Of a DNA stretch of 19,523 nucleotides, positions 10,656-17,010 are shown piece by piece. The position numbers were made by a program, and so were the translations under genes. This DNA is from Candidatus Staskawiczbacteria bacterium (GTDB lineage Bacteria > Patescibacteriota > Minisyncoccia > Minisyncoccales > Staskawiczbacteraceae). Numbering within the stretch: the stretch's first letter is position 1; each line of letters opens with the position of its first letter. The notes beneath the pieces are model-generated. The model had not been told where the DNA came from. It was given only the letters and a program-made list of their open reading frames with translations, and did no database searches. The stretch is from the NCBI GenBank assembly GCA_943357015.1, contig CALRFZ010000011.1:1-19523 (forward strand), given 5' to 3'.

Positions 10656-12836
10656 CTAAACTGGCCAATTTTCTACCATCAAACAAGTTTTTTTATCTTT
10701 AATTGGCAATTGCTGGTAAATTTCTTCGGTGATAAACGGCATAAAAGGATGCAAAAGTTTTAACGAAGTGACAAGTATTTCTAAAAGCATATACTGAGTT
10801 GCAAGACGCGTTTTAGGGTCAAGTAAAGCAGGCTTACTTTCCTCAATAATTTTATCGCAAAATGTATGCCAAAAATAGTGATAAATTTTTTCTCCAGCCA
10901 CATAAAACTTGTATTCGTCCATTAATTTGGCAGTTTCTTTAACTAAAATTTTTAATTCTTTAAGATTTTTTCCTTGCCACGCCAAAGCTTTTAGCAAAGG
11001 CGGGTTTGCCACATCATAACCATCAAGGTTCATTAGCACAAACTTTGAGCCATTCCAAATCTTATTAGCAAAATTTTTATAACCTTTAATCCGATTTTCA
11101 TCTAAAGCCAGTGAAGTACCCGGAGTATTGCCAATAATTAAAGCAATTCTTAACGCATCGGTGCCATATTTATCAATTAATTCTAAAGGATTAATCACAT
11201 TACCCTTACTTTTAGACATTTTCTGTCCTTTAATATCTAACACCAAGCCGTGTAAATAAACAGTTTTAAATGGCAATTTTTTAGTCATATAAAGCCCCAG
11301 CATCATCATGCGCGCGACCCAAAAAAAGATAATTTCTCCGGCCGTTTCCATTACATCGGTTGGATAAAAAGTTTTAAAATCTTTTGCCACGCCAGAGCCT
11401 TGCGCGTCGGCGGTCTGACCAGCCATTAAAGTCGCAAACGGCCATTGCCCAGAAGAAAACCAAGTATCAAATGTATCGGGATCTTTTTGCATCACTCCAC
11501 CACAATTTTCACACATATCCGTCAGACGTTTAACGTCTGACAGGGCAATCGTGGCAAATCCGCACTTTTCGCAGATTTTTGCTGGAATGGGAATACCCCA
11601 AACAATTTGTCGGCTTAATGGCCAATCTATAATGTTTTCCAGCCAATGCAAAGATATTTTTTTATAGTGCTCAGGAATAAATTTTACTTTACCGGCTTTT
11701 ATGGCTTTAATTACCGGTTTGGCCAATGGCGCCATTTTTAAAAACCACTGTTCTTTTATTTGCGGTTCAATTAAACTGTCGCATTTATAGCAGGTTTTTA
11801 CTATGTGCTTGTAATTTTCTTCAATTTTTTCTACCAAACCCTTTGCCTGCAATTTGGCAATAATTTTTTCGCGCGCTTCGCTAATTTTCATTCCAGTAAA
11901 TTCTCCGGCAACAGGCAATAATTTGCCATAAAAATCAATAATTTGTTGCTTGTCTAAATTGTGCTTTTGGGAAATTTCAAAATCCACCGCATCGTGCCAC
12001 GGAGTAATTGTCATCACGCCCGTACCAAATTCCATATCTATCGCCTCATCCTTAATCACCGTTGCCTCTATAGGGCCGTTAATCCATTCCAGCGATATTT
12101 TTTGACCTTGCAAAAAATTAGCGTATCTTGGGTCACTTGGGTGCATAACCACATATTTATCGCCAAATTTAGTTTCGGGGCGAGCAGTGGCAATAGTAAA
12201 TGGACCGTATTTCAAATAGTATAGTTTATCGGTTTTTTCGGTGTCTTTGGTTTCTAAATCAGAAAGCGAAGTTTGATGTTTTATGCACCAGTTAATAATT
12301 TTTTTGCCTCTATAAACCAAGCCATCATTAAATAGCTTTTCAAATGTACCATACACAATTTTAATAATTTCTGGATCTAGCGTAAATTTTTCTCGCGACC
12401 AATCACAACTTGCCCCCATTTTGCGAATTTGTCCTTCAATATTTTTTTTATTTTCCAGCGTAAAATCCATTATTTCTTTATATAATTCTTCAGGCGCCAT
12501 TTTAAACCGACTCCTTCCTTCTTTTTCTAGTTTTTTTTCGTAAACCACCTGAGTTTCAAAACCGGCGTGATCCAATCCCGGAAGCCACAAAGTTTTAAAA
12601 CCCTGCATACGCTTATAGCGGGTCATAATATCTTCAATAGTCATTACCAGTGCGTGACCAGCGTGCAAATTACCGTTGGCGTTAGCGGGGGGCATAATTA
12701 TTGAGAATTTCGAATTTTTAATTTTTAATTTTGAATTATTTGGTAAATTGTCTGGACTAAAAAAACCACTATCTTCCCATAGTTTGTAAATTTTATCTTC
12801 AACTTGTTTTGGGTCGTAAGGCCCAGAGATTTCCAT
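10656..12836 (-). CDS. valS: Valyl-tRNA synthetase
   Basis: 726 residues, short for ValRS (about 850-950): the C-terminal tRNA-binding coiled coil is absent. Class I motifs: H58-A-G-H61 within PPANANGNLHAGHAL (HIGH) and K539-M-S-K-S543 (KMSKS). Also seen are the editing-domain entry NWCIKHQTSLSDLE (182-195), TIATARPETKFGD, DWPLSRQIVWGIPIP, zinc-knuckle cysteine pairs C422/C425 and C442/C445, DTWFSSGQWPF, and DVMETAGEIIFFWVARMMMLG. It charges tRNA-Val with valine. Three stretches look inserted: 33-46 (NNSKLKIKNSKFSI), encoded by spacer-like AT repeat; 432-439, encoded by a 21-bp palindrome; and 472-484 (AGQTADAQGSGVA), encoded by GC-rich sequence. No SD; the stop is TAG beside a repeat. First of valS-prsW-hsp20. 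Confidence 0.97.
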   Translation of the reverse strand: MEISGPYDPKQVEDKIYKLWEDSGFFSPDNLPNNSKLKIKNSKFSIIMPPANANGNLHAGHALVMTIEDIMTRYKRMQGFKTLWLPGLDHAGFETQVVYEKKLEKEGRSRFKMAPEELYKEIMDFTLENKKNIEGQIRKMGASCDWSREKFTLDPEIIKIVYGTFEKLFNDGLVYRGKKIINWCIKHQTSLSDLETKDTEKTDKLYYLKYGPFTIATARPETKFGDKYVVMHPSDPRYANFLQGQKISLEWINGPIEATVIKDEAIDMEFGTGVMTITPWHDAVDFEISQKHNLDKQQIIDFYGKLLPVAGEFTGMKISEAREKIIAKLQAKGLVEKIEENYKHIVKTCYKCDSLIEPQIKEQWFLKMAPLAKPVIKAIKAGKVKFIPEHYKKISLHWLENIIDWPLSRQIVWGIPIPAKICEKCGFATIALSDVKRLTDMCENCGGVMQKDPDTFDTWFSSGQWPFATLMAGQTADAQGSGVAKDFKTFYPTDVMETAGEIIFFWVARMMMLGLYMTKKLPFKTVYLHGLVLDIKGQKMSKSKGNVINPLELIDKYGTDALRIALIIGNTPGTSLALDENRIKGYKNFANKIWNGSKFVLMNLDGYDVANPPLLKALAWQGKNLKELKILVKETAKLMDEYKFYVAGEKIYHYFWHTFCDKIIEESKPALLDPKTRLATQYMLLEILVTSLKLLHPFMPFITEEIYQQLPIKDKKTCLMVENWPV
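11521..11541. repeat. Perfect 21-bp palindrome inside valS
   Basis: GTCAGACGTT (11521-11530) and AACGTCTGAC (11532-11541) are exact inverted repeats around one base, in a coding region. They encode part of LSDVKRLTD between the two zinc-knuckle cysteine pairs. Confidence 0.85.
12702..12740. repeat. Spacer-type AT repeat within the valS N-terminus
   Basis: The run AATTTTTAATTTTGAAT (12720-12736) is the reverse complement of the spacer sequence at 6815-6831 near tRNA-Pro. In valS it is in frame and encodes SKLKIKNSKF. Confidence 0.65.
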
Positions 12837-12873
12837 AAGTTGATTTTATCAGAGTTAACAAACAGTTAAAATA

Positions 12874-12900
12874 TTGACAATATAAACTTTATACTATAAT
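12874..12900 (+). promoter_or_regulatory. Promoter of the small gene at 12966
   Basis: Perfect hexamers TTGACA (12874-12879) and TATAAT (12895-12900), but only 15 bases apart, which may weaken the promoter or require an activator. It points away from valS, whose start is only 38 bases away on the other strand. Confidence 0.6.
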
Positions 12901-12965
12901 CTAATATCTAGTACATCCCAATAATTCGTAGGTGGCTATACCTTAAAAATAGCAGGAGATTTAGC

Positions 12966-13229
12966 ATGGCTTTCTGGTTTTGCATTTCAGAACAATACGA
13001 CCCAAGCACTAACAAATTTTACCAATACCGGCAATGCGCGGAGGCTTCTTCTTTGAAAGAAGCTCGTGGATATTTCTTAAACTTAAGAAATCAATTCAAG
13101 AAACTGAAAATCAGCACAAATCTTTTGCTCGAGGACTACGGATTCTGGGGACCGTTTGAGAATATGGAAATGGCTTTCCGAATCCGTGCAAGATATATCA
13201 GAAAATCCAAAAGACATAAGTGGGTTTAA
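12966..13229 (+). CDS. Small hypothetical protein
   Basis: 87 residues, family not recognised. The start is well supported: AGGAG (12954-12958) lies 7 bases before the ATG, with a consensus-like promoter upstream. The protein is basic and aromatic rich (FWFCISEQYDP, YQYRQCAEASSLKEARGYF, DYGFWGPFENM) and ends in KSKRHKWV. The central helix SLKEARGYFLNLRNQFKKL is amphipathic and the tail could bind nucleic acid, but this is a guess. No signal peptide or membrane segment. Its stop overlaps the convergent tsaD stop by 4 bases, and no terminator hairpin is visible between them. Confidence 0.78.
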   Translation: MAFWFCISEQYDPSTNKFYQYRQCAEASSLKEARGYFLNLRNQFKKLKISTNLLLEDYGFWGPFENMEMAFRIRARYIRKSKRHKWV

Positions 13230-14506
13230 ACCCTCAAATTCGCGTTGACAGATAATTTCTGCCACGCTCGCCCTGCCGAAGCTTTATGCAAAGGTTGGGC
13301 GATTTTTTTTGCCCCGCCACGCCCAATCTTTGGCAAAGACTGAGTCAAATTAAAATATCCAGCCACAGCAATCATCAAGCCATTATCGGTTGATAGATTT
13401 TTTTCAGGATAAAGAATTTTTAATTTTAAATTTTGAATTTTAAATTCAAATTCTGTGCGTAACGCAGAATTTGCTGATACTCCTCCACCCAAAATAATGG
13501 TTTTAACTTTGTAATCCTTAACAGCTTTGAGTGTTTTTTTAATTAGCACATCGCAAATCGCTTCTTGCACCGCAAAACACATTTCTTGAATAAATTCCTG
13601 AGATTTTACTATTTCTGGCTTTGTATCACGAACTTTATACAAAACCGCCGTTTTTAAGCCCGAAAAACTAAAGTTATAATCTTTACTATGCATCATCGGA
13701 CGAGGCAAGCTAATTTCGAATTTCGCTGGACTCTCAAGGCCTCCTCGCAAGTGATTTCGAATTTCGAATTTTCGTTGCGAAGCGATCTTTGCAATAGCAG
13801 GTCCGCCCGGATAACCCAAGTTTAAAATTCTGGCGGACTTATCAAAACATTCGCCAACTGCGTCATCTAAGGTTTCGCCAATAATTTGATATTTTCCAAT
13901 ACCTTTTACTAAAATAAGTTGTGTATGCCCACCACTAACTATCAGAGAAATCGCAGGGAAAATTGTTTTGGCAATTGGTAATTGGAAATTAGTAATTTCA
14001 CTAGCTTTTGGCAAAAAATTAATGAGTATATGCCCTTCGATGTGGTTAACCGGAATAACTGGAATATTCCAAAAGTAACTTAAAGCTTTAGCAAAATTAA
14101 CGCCCACCCATAAACACGGCTCAAGCCCCGGGCCATTAGTAACGGCAATATAATCTATATCGGGTTTTTGGTAAGTTTCCAAAAATTCTTTTACACTTTC
14201 AAATAACCCACCCTCTTTTTCTAGTATTTTTTTTAAAATTTTGATTTTTGAAATTGGGATTTGTTTGGGATTTGGAAATTGGGATTTGGAAATTTGTAAT
14301 TTAGCCAGTTTTAGAGCTTGCTCTAAAACAGGAACTAAATTGCGTTGGTGTTCACGCTTAGCCATAACTGGAAAAACCCCGCCATAGTTTGCATGGATGG
14401 TTTGAGATGAAACGACATTACTTAAAATTTCGAATTTAGAATTTCTAATTTCGATTATTGCAATTCCTGTGTCGTCGCAAGACGTTTCTATGGCTAATAT
14501 CTTCAT
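13226..14506 (-). CDS. tsaD: tRNA N6-adenosine threonylcarbamoyltransferase with repeat-encoded insertions
   Basis: 426 residues from the ATG at 14506 (MKILAIETSCDDTG, the family's canonical start); an ATG 12 bases earlier is possible. TsaD makes t6A37 in ANN-decoding tRNAs with TsaB and TsaE, which are not in the window. The ASKHA core is intact: metal-binding NHIEGH, SGGHTQLI, DDAVGECFDKSARILNLGYPGG, NFSFSGLKTAV, GGGVSANSALR and STDNGLMIAVAGY. The usual length is about 335-350; the excess lies in low-complexity stretches at about 19-27, 69-86, 170-179, 242-265, 352-365 and 390-415, whose DNA resembles AT-rich or GC-rich spacer repeats. Catalytic motifs are untouched, so the enzyme is probably functional. 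The end WQKLSVNANLRV looks like a native terminus after the last insertion. Confidence 0.96.
   Translation of the reverse strand: MKILAIETSCDDTGIAIIEIRNSKFEILSNVVSSQTIHANYGGVFPVMAKREHQRNLVPVLEQALKLAKLQISKSQFPNPKQIPISKIKILKKILEKEGGLFESVKEFLETYQKPDIDYIAVTNGPGLEPCLWVGVNFAKALSYFWNIPVIPVNHIEGHILINFLPKASEITNFQLPIAKTIFPAISLIVSGGHTQLILVKGIGKYQIIGETLDDAVGECFDKSARILNLGYPGGPAIAKIASQRKFEIRNHLRGGLESPAKFEISLPRPMMHSKDYNFSFSGLKTAVLYKVRDTKPEIVKSQEFIQEMCFAVQEAICDVLIKKTLKAVKDYKVKTIILGGGVSANSALRTEFEFKIQNLKLKILYPEKNLSTDNGLMIAVAGYFNLTQSLPKIGRGGAKKIAQPLHKASAGRAWQKLSVNANLRV
13414..13453. repeat. AT-rich repeat within tsaD (site 5)
   Basis: TTTTAATTTTAAATTTTGAA-type sequence resembling the spacer upstream of rplS. 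It is in frame and encodes FEFKIQNLKLKIL between the GGGVSANSALR and STDNG motifs. Confidence 0.6.
13712..13782. repeat. TTTCGAATTTCG repeats within tsaD (site 4)
   Basis: ATTTCGAATTTCG occurs at both ends of a short GC-richer core. In frame it encodes KFEIRN, then LRGGLESPA, then KFEIS, just before the PRPMMHS segment. Confidence 0.65.
14250..14302. repeat. Tandem 14-bp repeat within tsaD (site 2)
   Basis: GGGATTTGGAAATT occurs twice in perfect tandem (14267-14280, 14281-14294), with a third degenerate unit before. In frame it encodes LQISKSQFPNPKQIPIS, where TsaD homologues have a short helix linker. Confidence 0.75.
14423..14455. repeat. AT-rich repeat within tsaD (site 1)
   Basis: AAAATTTCGAATTTAGAATT followed by TCTAATTTCG encodes EIRNSKFEI near the N-terminus, in place of a short beta-turn. 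It resembles the spacer 14567-14625 upstream of tRNA-Glu. Confidence 0.55.
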
Positions 14507-14528
14507 AGCCAATATCATATCCTAAAAC

Positions 14529-14557
14529 TTGTCTTTTTTCAATTTTTATCGTAGAAT
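14529..14557 (+). promoter_or_regulatory. Promoter of tRNA-Glu
   Basis: TTGTCT (14529-14534), 17 bases, TAGAAT (14552-14557). The 80 bases that follow, up to tRNA-Glu, are AT-rich TTAGAAATTAGAAATT-type repeats. Confidence 0.5.
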
Positions 14558-14644
14558 GTTAAATGTAATTTGAAATTTCAAGATTATTTAGAAATTAGAA
14601 ATTTTGAATTAGAAATTGCGTTTTTGCTAAGCAAAATCCGCCTT

Positions 14645-14719
14645 GGTCCCATCGTCTAGCCTGGTCTAGGACACAAGATTTTCACTCTTGTAACCGGGGT
14701 TCAAATCCCCGTGGGACCG
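14645..14719 (+). tRNA. tRNA-Glu(TTC)
   Basis: Acceptor GGTCCCA (14645-14651) pairs with TGGGACC (14712-14718); discriminator G14719, as usual for tRNA-Glu; no complete CCA (CCT follows). Anticodon loop TTTTCAC between CAAGA and TCTTG gives TTC at 14681-14683. The T-arm CGGGG-TTCAAAT-CCCCG is perfect. Confidence 0.95.
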
Positions 14720-14724
14720 CCTTC

Positions 14725-14742
14725 GCCACGCTGAAGCGTGGC
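14725..14742 (+). repeat. GC-rich palindrome after tRNA-Glu
   Basis: GCCACGCTGAAGCGTGGC forms an 8-bp stem with a GA loop, starting 5 bases after the tRNA discriminator. Outer CGCC (14718-14721) and GGCG (14746-14749) extend the pairing. No T-run. It shares GCCACGC with GC-rich blocks inside tsaD (13262-13330) and valS (11386-11423). Confidence 0.7.
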
Positions 14743-14804
14743 TACGGCGTGTCAAAGACCGCCATAGCCGTGCGAAAGCGGGATTAGAATTAAGAAAAAC
14801 GAAA

Positions 14805-15032
14805 ATGCACTATGTTTACAGCTTAAAATGCATGGGCGGATTCTATATAGGATGTACTAATGATATTACTGATAGATTAAATAGGCATCAAAATGGTAAT
14901 GTGCCCGCGACAGCAGATCGTTTACCATTAAGTTTGGAATTTTATATCGCTATTGAGGATAAATATAAGTCATTTGAACTTGAAAAATATCTTAAATCGG
15001 GATCTGGCAGAGCTTTTGTTAAAAACATTTAA
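14805..15032 (+). CDS. GIY-YIG domain protein (UPF0213/YhbQ-like)
   Basis: 75 residues, a single GIY-YIG nuclease domain. The two signature strands are YVYSLKC (GIY position) and GFYIG (YIG), followed by the catalytic-type Arg in NDITDRLNRHQNG and the Glu in FELEKYLKSGSGRAF. Small stand-alone members are common in reduced bacterial genomes; roles in repair or as domesticated nucleases are proposed but unproven. No SD. It follows tRNA-Glu and a GC-rich palindrome, a position where a mobile-type nuclease might lodge; the glycosyltransferase begins 26 bases after its stop. Confidence 0.9.
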   Translation: MHYVYSLKCMGGFYIGCTNDITDRLNRHQNGNVPATADRLPLSLEFYIAIEDKYKSFELEKYLKSGSGRAFVKNI

Positions 15033-15058
15033 CCTAAAGTTCCTTATCTTAAAATTAA

Positions 15059-16588
15059 TTGCAAAAAAACGAATACTTAAATATTTCTAAGGCCCGTGAT
15101 ATTGAAAACAAAAATGATCGTCGGCTGTACCGTTTTTTCGAAATCATTCCGGGGGCAATCAGTTTAGGGACTCTTATCGGAGTCTTTGTTTTTTCTTGGC
15201 TTTTACCATCTTGGACTGCGATTTTTATTATTTGTTTTTGTTTTTACTATTTATTAAGAATTGTTTACTTTTCACTTCACCAAATTTCTGGTTATTTTAA
15301 AATTAAAAAGAATTTAAAAACGGATTGGCTCTACCAATTACGTACAATTAAAGATAAAAATTGGAAAGACATTTATCACGTGGTAATTTTACCAACCTAT
15401 AAAGAAGGTGATAAAATTATACGGGAAAGCTTGGATTCCTTAATTAGCTCTAATTATCCCAAGGAAAAATTAATTGTAATTTTAGCTCAAGAAACTCGGG
15501 CTGGCAAAGAATTTGAAAAAATGGCTCACCGTATTGAGCAAATTTACCGCGATAAATTCTTAGCCTTTTTAACAGTTTTTCATCCCGATAATATTGAGGG
15601 CGAAATAGCTGGCAAAGGTTCAAATGTGGCATTTACCGGCCAACACATTAAAAAAATTCTTAATCAACTTAATCTTACCTATGAAAATGTCTTAATTTCC
15701 AGTTTTGATATTGATACTAAAGTTTATCCCCAGTATTTTTCTTGCTTAACCTATAATTTTCTTACTCAAAAAAACCCGCACCGCGCCAGTTACCAACCAG
15801 TTCCAGCCTATAATAACAATATTTGGACTGCGCATTTTTTTACACGCGTCGTTTCCGCTTCAAGCACTTTTTGGCAAATGATTCAGCAAGAAAGAGATGA
15901 AAAACTAACCACCTATTCCAGCCACGCCATACCCGCCAAGGCATTTTTTGAAGTGGGTTATCCAGCCAATGTAGTTTGCGATGATTCCAGAATTTTTTGG
16001 CGATCTTATCTTTACTACGATGGCGACTATCGCGTAGTTCCTATGTATTACTTAGTTTCTATGGATGTGGTAGATTCAACTAATATTTTTAAAACCGCCT
16101 ATAACCAGTATAAACAACAACGACGCTGGGCTTGGGGGTGTGCTGAAATACCCTACCTTTTATTTGGTTTTTTGCAAAACCCAAAAATATCTTTTTTTGA
16201 TAAAATTTCTCATATTTACACACTCCTTGACGGTTATTGGTCTTGGGCTACAGCCTCTTTACTACTTTTAATACTAGGTTGGTTGCCAATTCTTTTAGGT
16301 GGTGGCAAATTTAACGTCACAGTTTTATCTTTTAATTTGCCAATTTTAACTGGACGAATTATGACTATATCTTTATTTGGAATTGCAATTTCAGCCATAC
16401 TTTCCACTTTATTACTACCACCACTGCCCAAAGGAGTTAGTAAATTTAAAAAGCTCCCAATTTTTTTCCAATGGATATTTTTGCCAGTTACGCTAATTAT
16501 TTTTGGTTCTTTTCCTGCGCTAGATGCTCAAATCAGGTTAATGCTGGGAAAATATATGGGTTTTTGGGTCACAGAAAAAAGACGCTAA
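15059..16588 (+). CDS. Membrane-bound family 2 glycosyltransferase
   Basis: 509 residues. TTG at 15059 is the only reasonable start and gives a plausible N-terminus; there is no SD. Two membrane segments (about 33-50, 53-72) precede a cytoplasmic GT-A domain: VVILPTYKEG (108-117), the metal-binding D217-I-D219, the acceptor-site D308-D309 and Q353-Q-R-R-W357. The QxxRW motif marks processive-type GT2 enzymes such as cellulose and hyaluronan synthases. Three more hydrophobic segments follow (about 396-413, 430-452, 468-488). It probably transfers sugars from nucleotide donors into a surface glycan; the sugar is not predictable. Likely transcribed with the GIY-YIG gene. Confidence 0.92.
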   Translation: MQKNEYLNISKARDIENKNDRRLYRFFEIIPGAISLGTLIGVFVFSWLLPSWTAIFIICFCFYYLLRIVYFSLHQISGYFKIKKNLKTDWLYQLRTIKDKNWKDIYHVVILPTYKEGDKIIRESLDSLISSNYPKEKLIVILAQETRAGKEFEKMAHRIEQIYRDKFLAFLTVFHPDNIEGEIAGKGSNVAFTGQHIKKILNQLNLTYENVLISSFDIDTKVYPQYFSCLTYNFLTQKNPHRASYQPVPAYNNNIWTAHFFTRVVSASSTFWQMIQQERDEKLTTYSSHAIPAKAFFEVGYPANVVCDDSRIFWRSYLYYDGDYRVVPMYYLVSMDVVDSTNIFKTAYNQYKQQRRWAWGCAEIPYLLFGFLQNPKISFFDKISHIYTLLDGYWSWATASLLLLILGWLPILLGGGKFNVTVLSFNLPILTGRIMTISLFGIAISAILSTLLLPPLPKGVSKFKKLPIFFQWIFLPVTLIIFGSFPALDAQIRLMLGKYMGFWVTEKRR

Positions 16589-16618
16589 ATTTTTTCGCTA
16601 AAAATCAAAAAAAATTGT

Positions 16619-16648
16619 TTGACTGGTAAACTATGTGTATGATAAGAT
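16619..16648 (+). promoter_or_regulatory. Promoter of the small gene at 16688
   Basis: TTGACT (16619-16624), 18 bases, TAAGAT (16643-16648) with a TGn extension. It implies a leader of about 33 bases. Confidence 0.6.
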
Positions 16649-16687
16649 TATTCACGGTCAACCATACTTTTATTTAGGAACAAAAAA

Positions 16688-16984
16688 ATGGAACAACAAG
16701 CAGTGTGGATAAGATTTGCCGTCAGAGGAAAAGATATTCAAGCTGGCTCTCCCTATGGTTGGCGAGCCTTTATCGGAAAAAATCCCGAAGTTCTTTTAAA
16801 GGGCTGGTTTGTGGAAGGATTATCCTCCCGCAAAAATCCAGTCCCAGCCTTTATTCGCACCAAGGACGAATACGATGTTTTAGCATGGGTTGCTTACTTT
16901 GGAACATATTACATTCAAGACGGCATTATGTGCATTAAATTACAAGAACCAACCACTCTTCCGCCTTGGGGAGTCCAGCAATAA
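16688..16984 (+). CDS. Small hypothetical protein
   Basis: 98 residues, family not recognised. The start is supported by AGGAA (16676-16680), 7 bases before the ATG. It is rich in aromatics and glycine (VWIRFAVRGKDIQAGSPYGWRAFIG, LLKGWFVEGLSSRKNPVPAF, YDVLAWVAYFGTYYIQDGIMCI) and ends PPWGVQQ; it looks like a compact beta-rich domain with no signal peptide or clear membrane helix. An overlapping frame from 16705 lacks these start signals. The stop codon lies in the centre of the terminator hairpin. With its own promoter and terminator it is monocistronic. Like the small genes at 12966 and 19432, it differs from its neighbours in using a clear SD. Confidence 0.78.
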   Translation: MEQQAVWIRFAVRGKDIQAGSPYGWRAFIGKNPEVLLKGWFVEGLSSRKNPVPAFIRTKDEYDVLAWVAYFGTYYIQDGIMCIKLQEPTTLPPWGVQQ

Positions 16985-17000
16985 TATTGCTGGTTTTTTT
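16975..17000 (+). terminator. Terminator overlapping the stop codon of the small gene
   Basis: CCAGCAATA (16975-16983) and TATTGCTGG (16985-16993), then seven T (16994-17000). The TAA stop (16982-16984) is within the hairpin, so the last codons double as the stem. Confidence 0.9.
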
Positions 17001-17010
17001 ATTTTATAAT

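Noticed and set aside
14805..15032. Intron-encoded homing endonuclease
   Set aside because: Only a single small GIY-YIG domain is present, without a DNA-binding domain or intron structure; small stand-alone UPF0213-like proteins are common.
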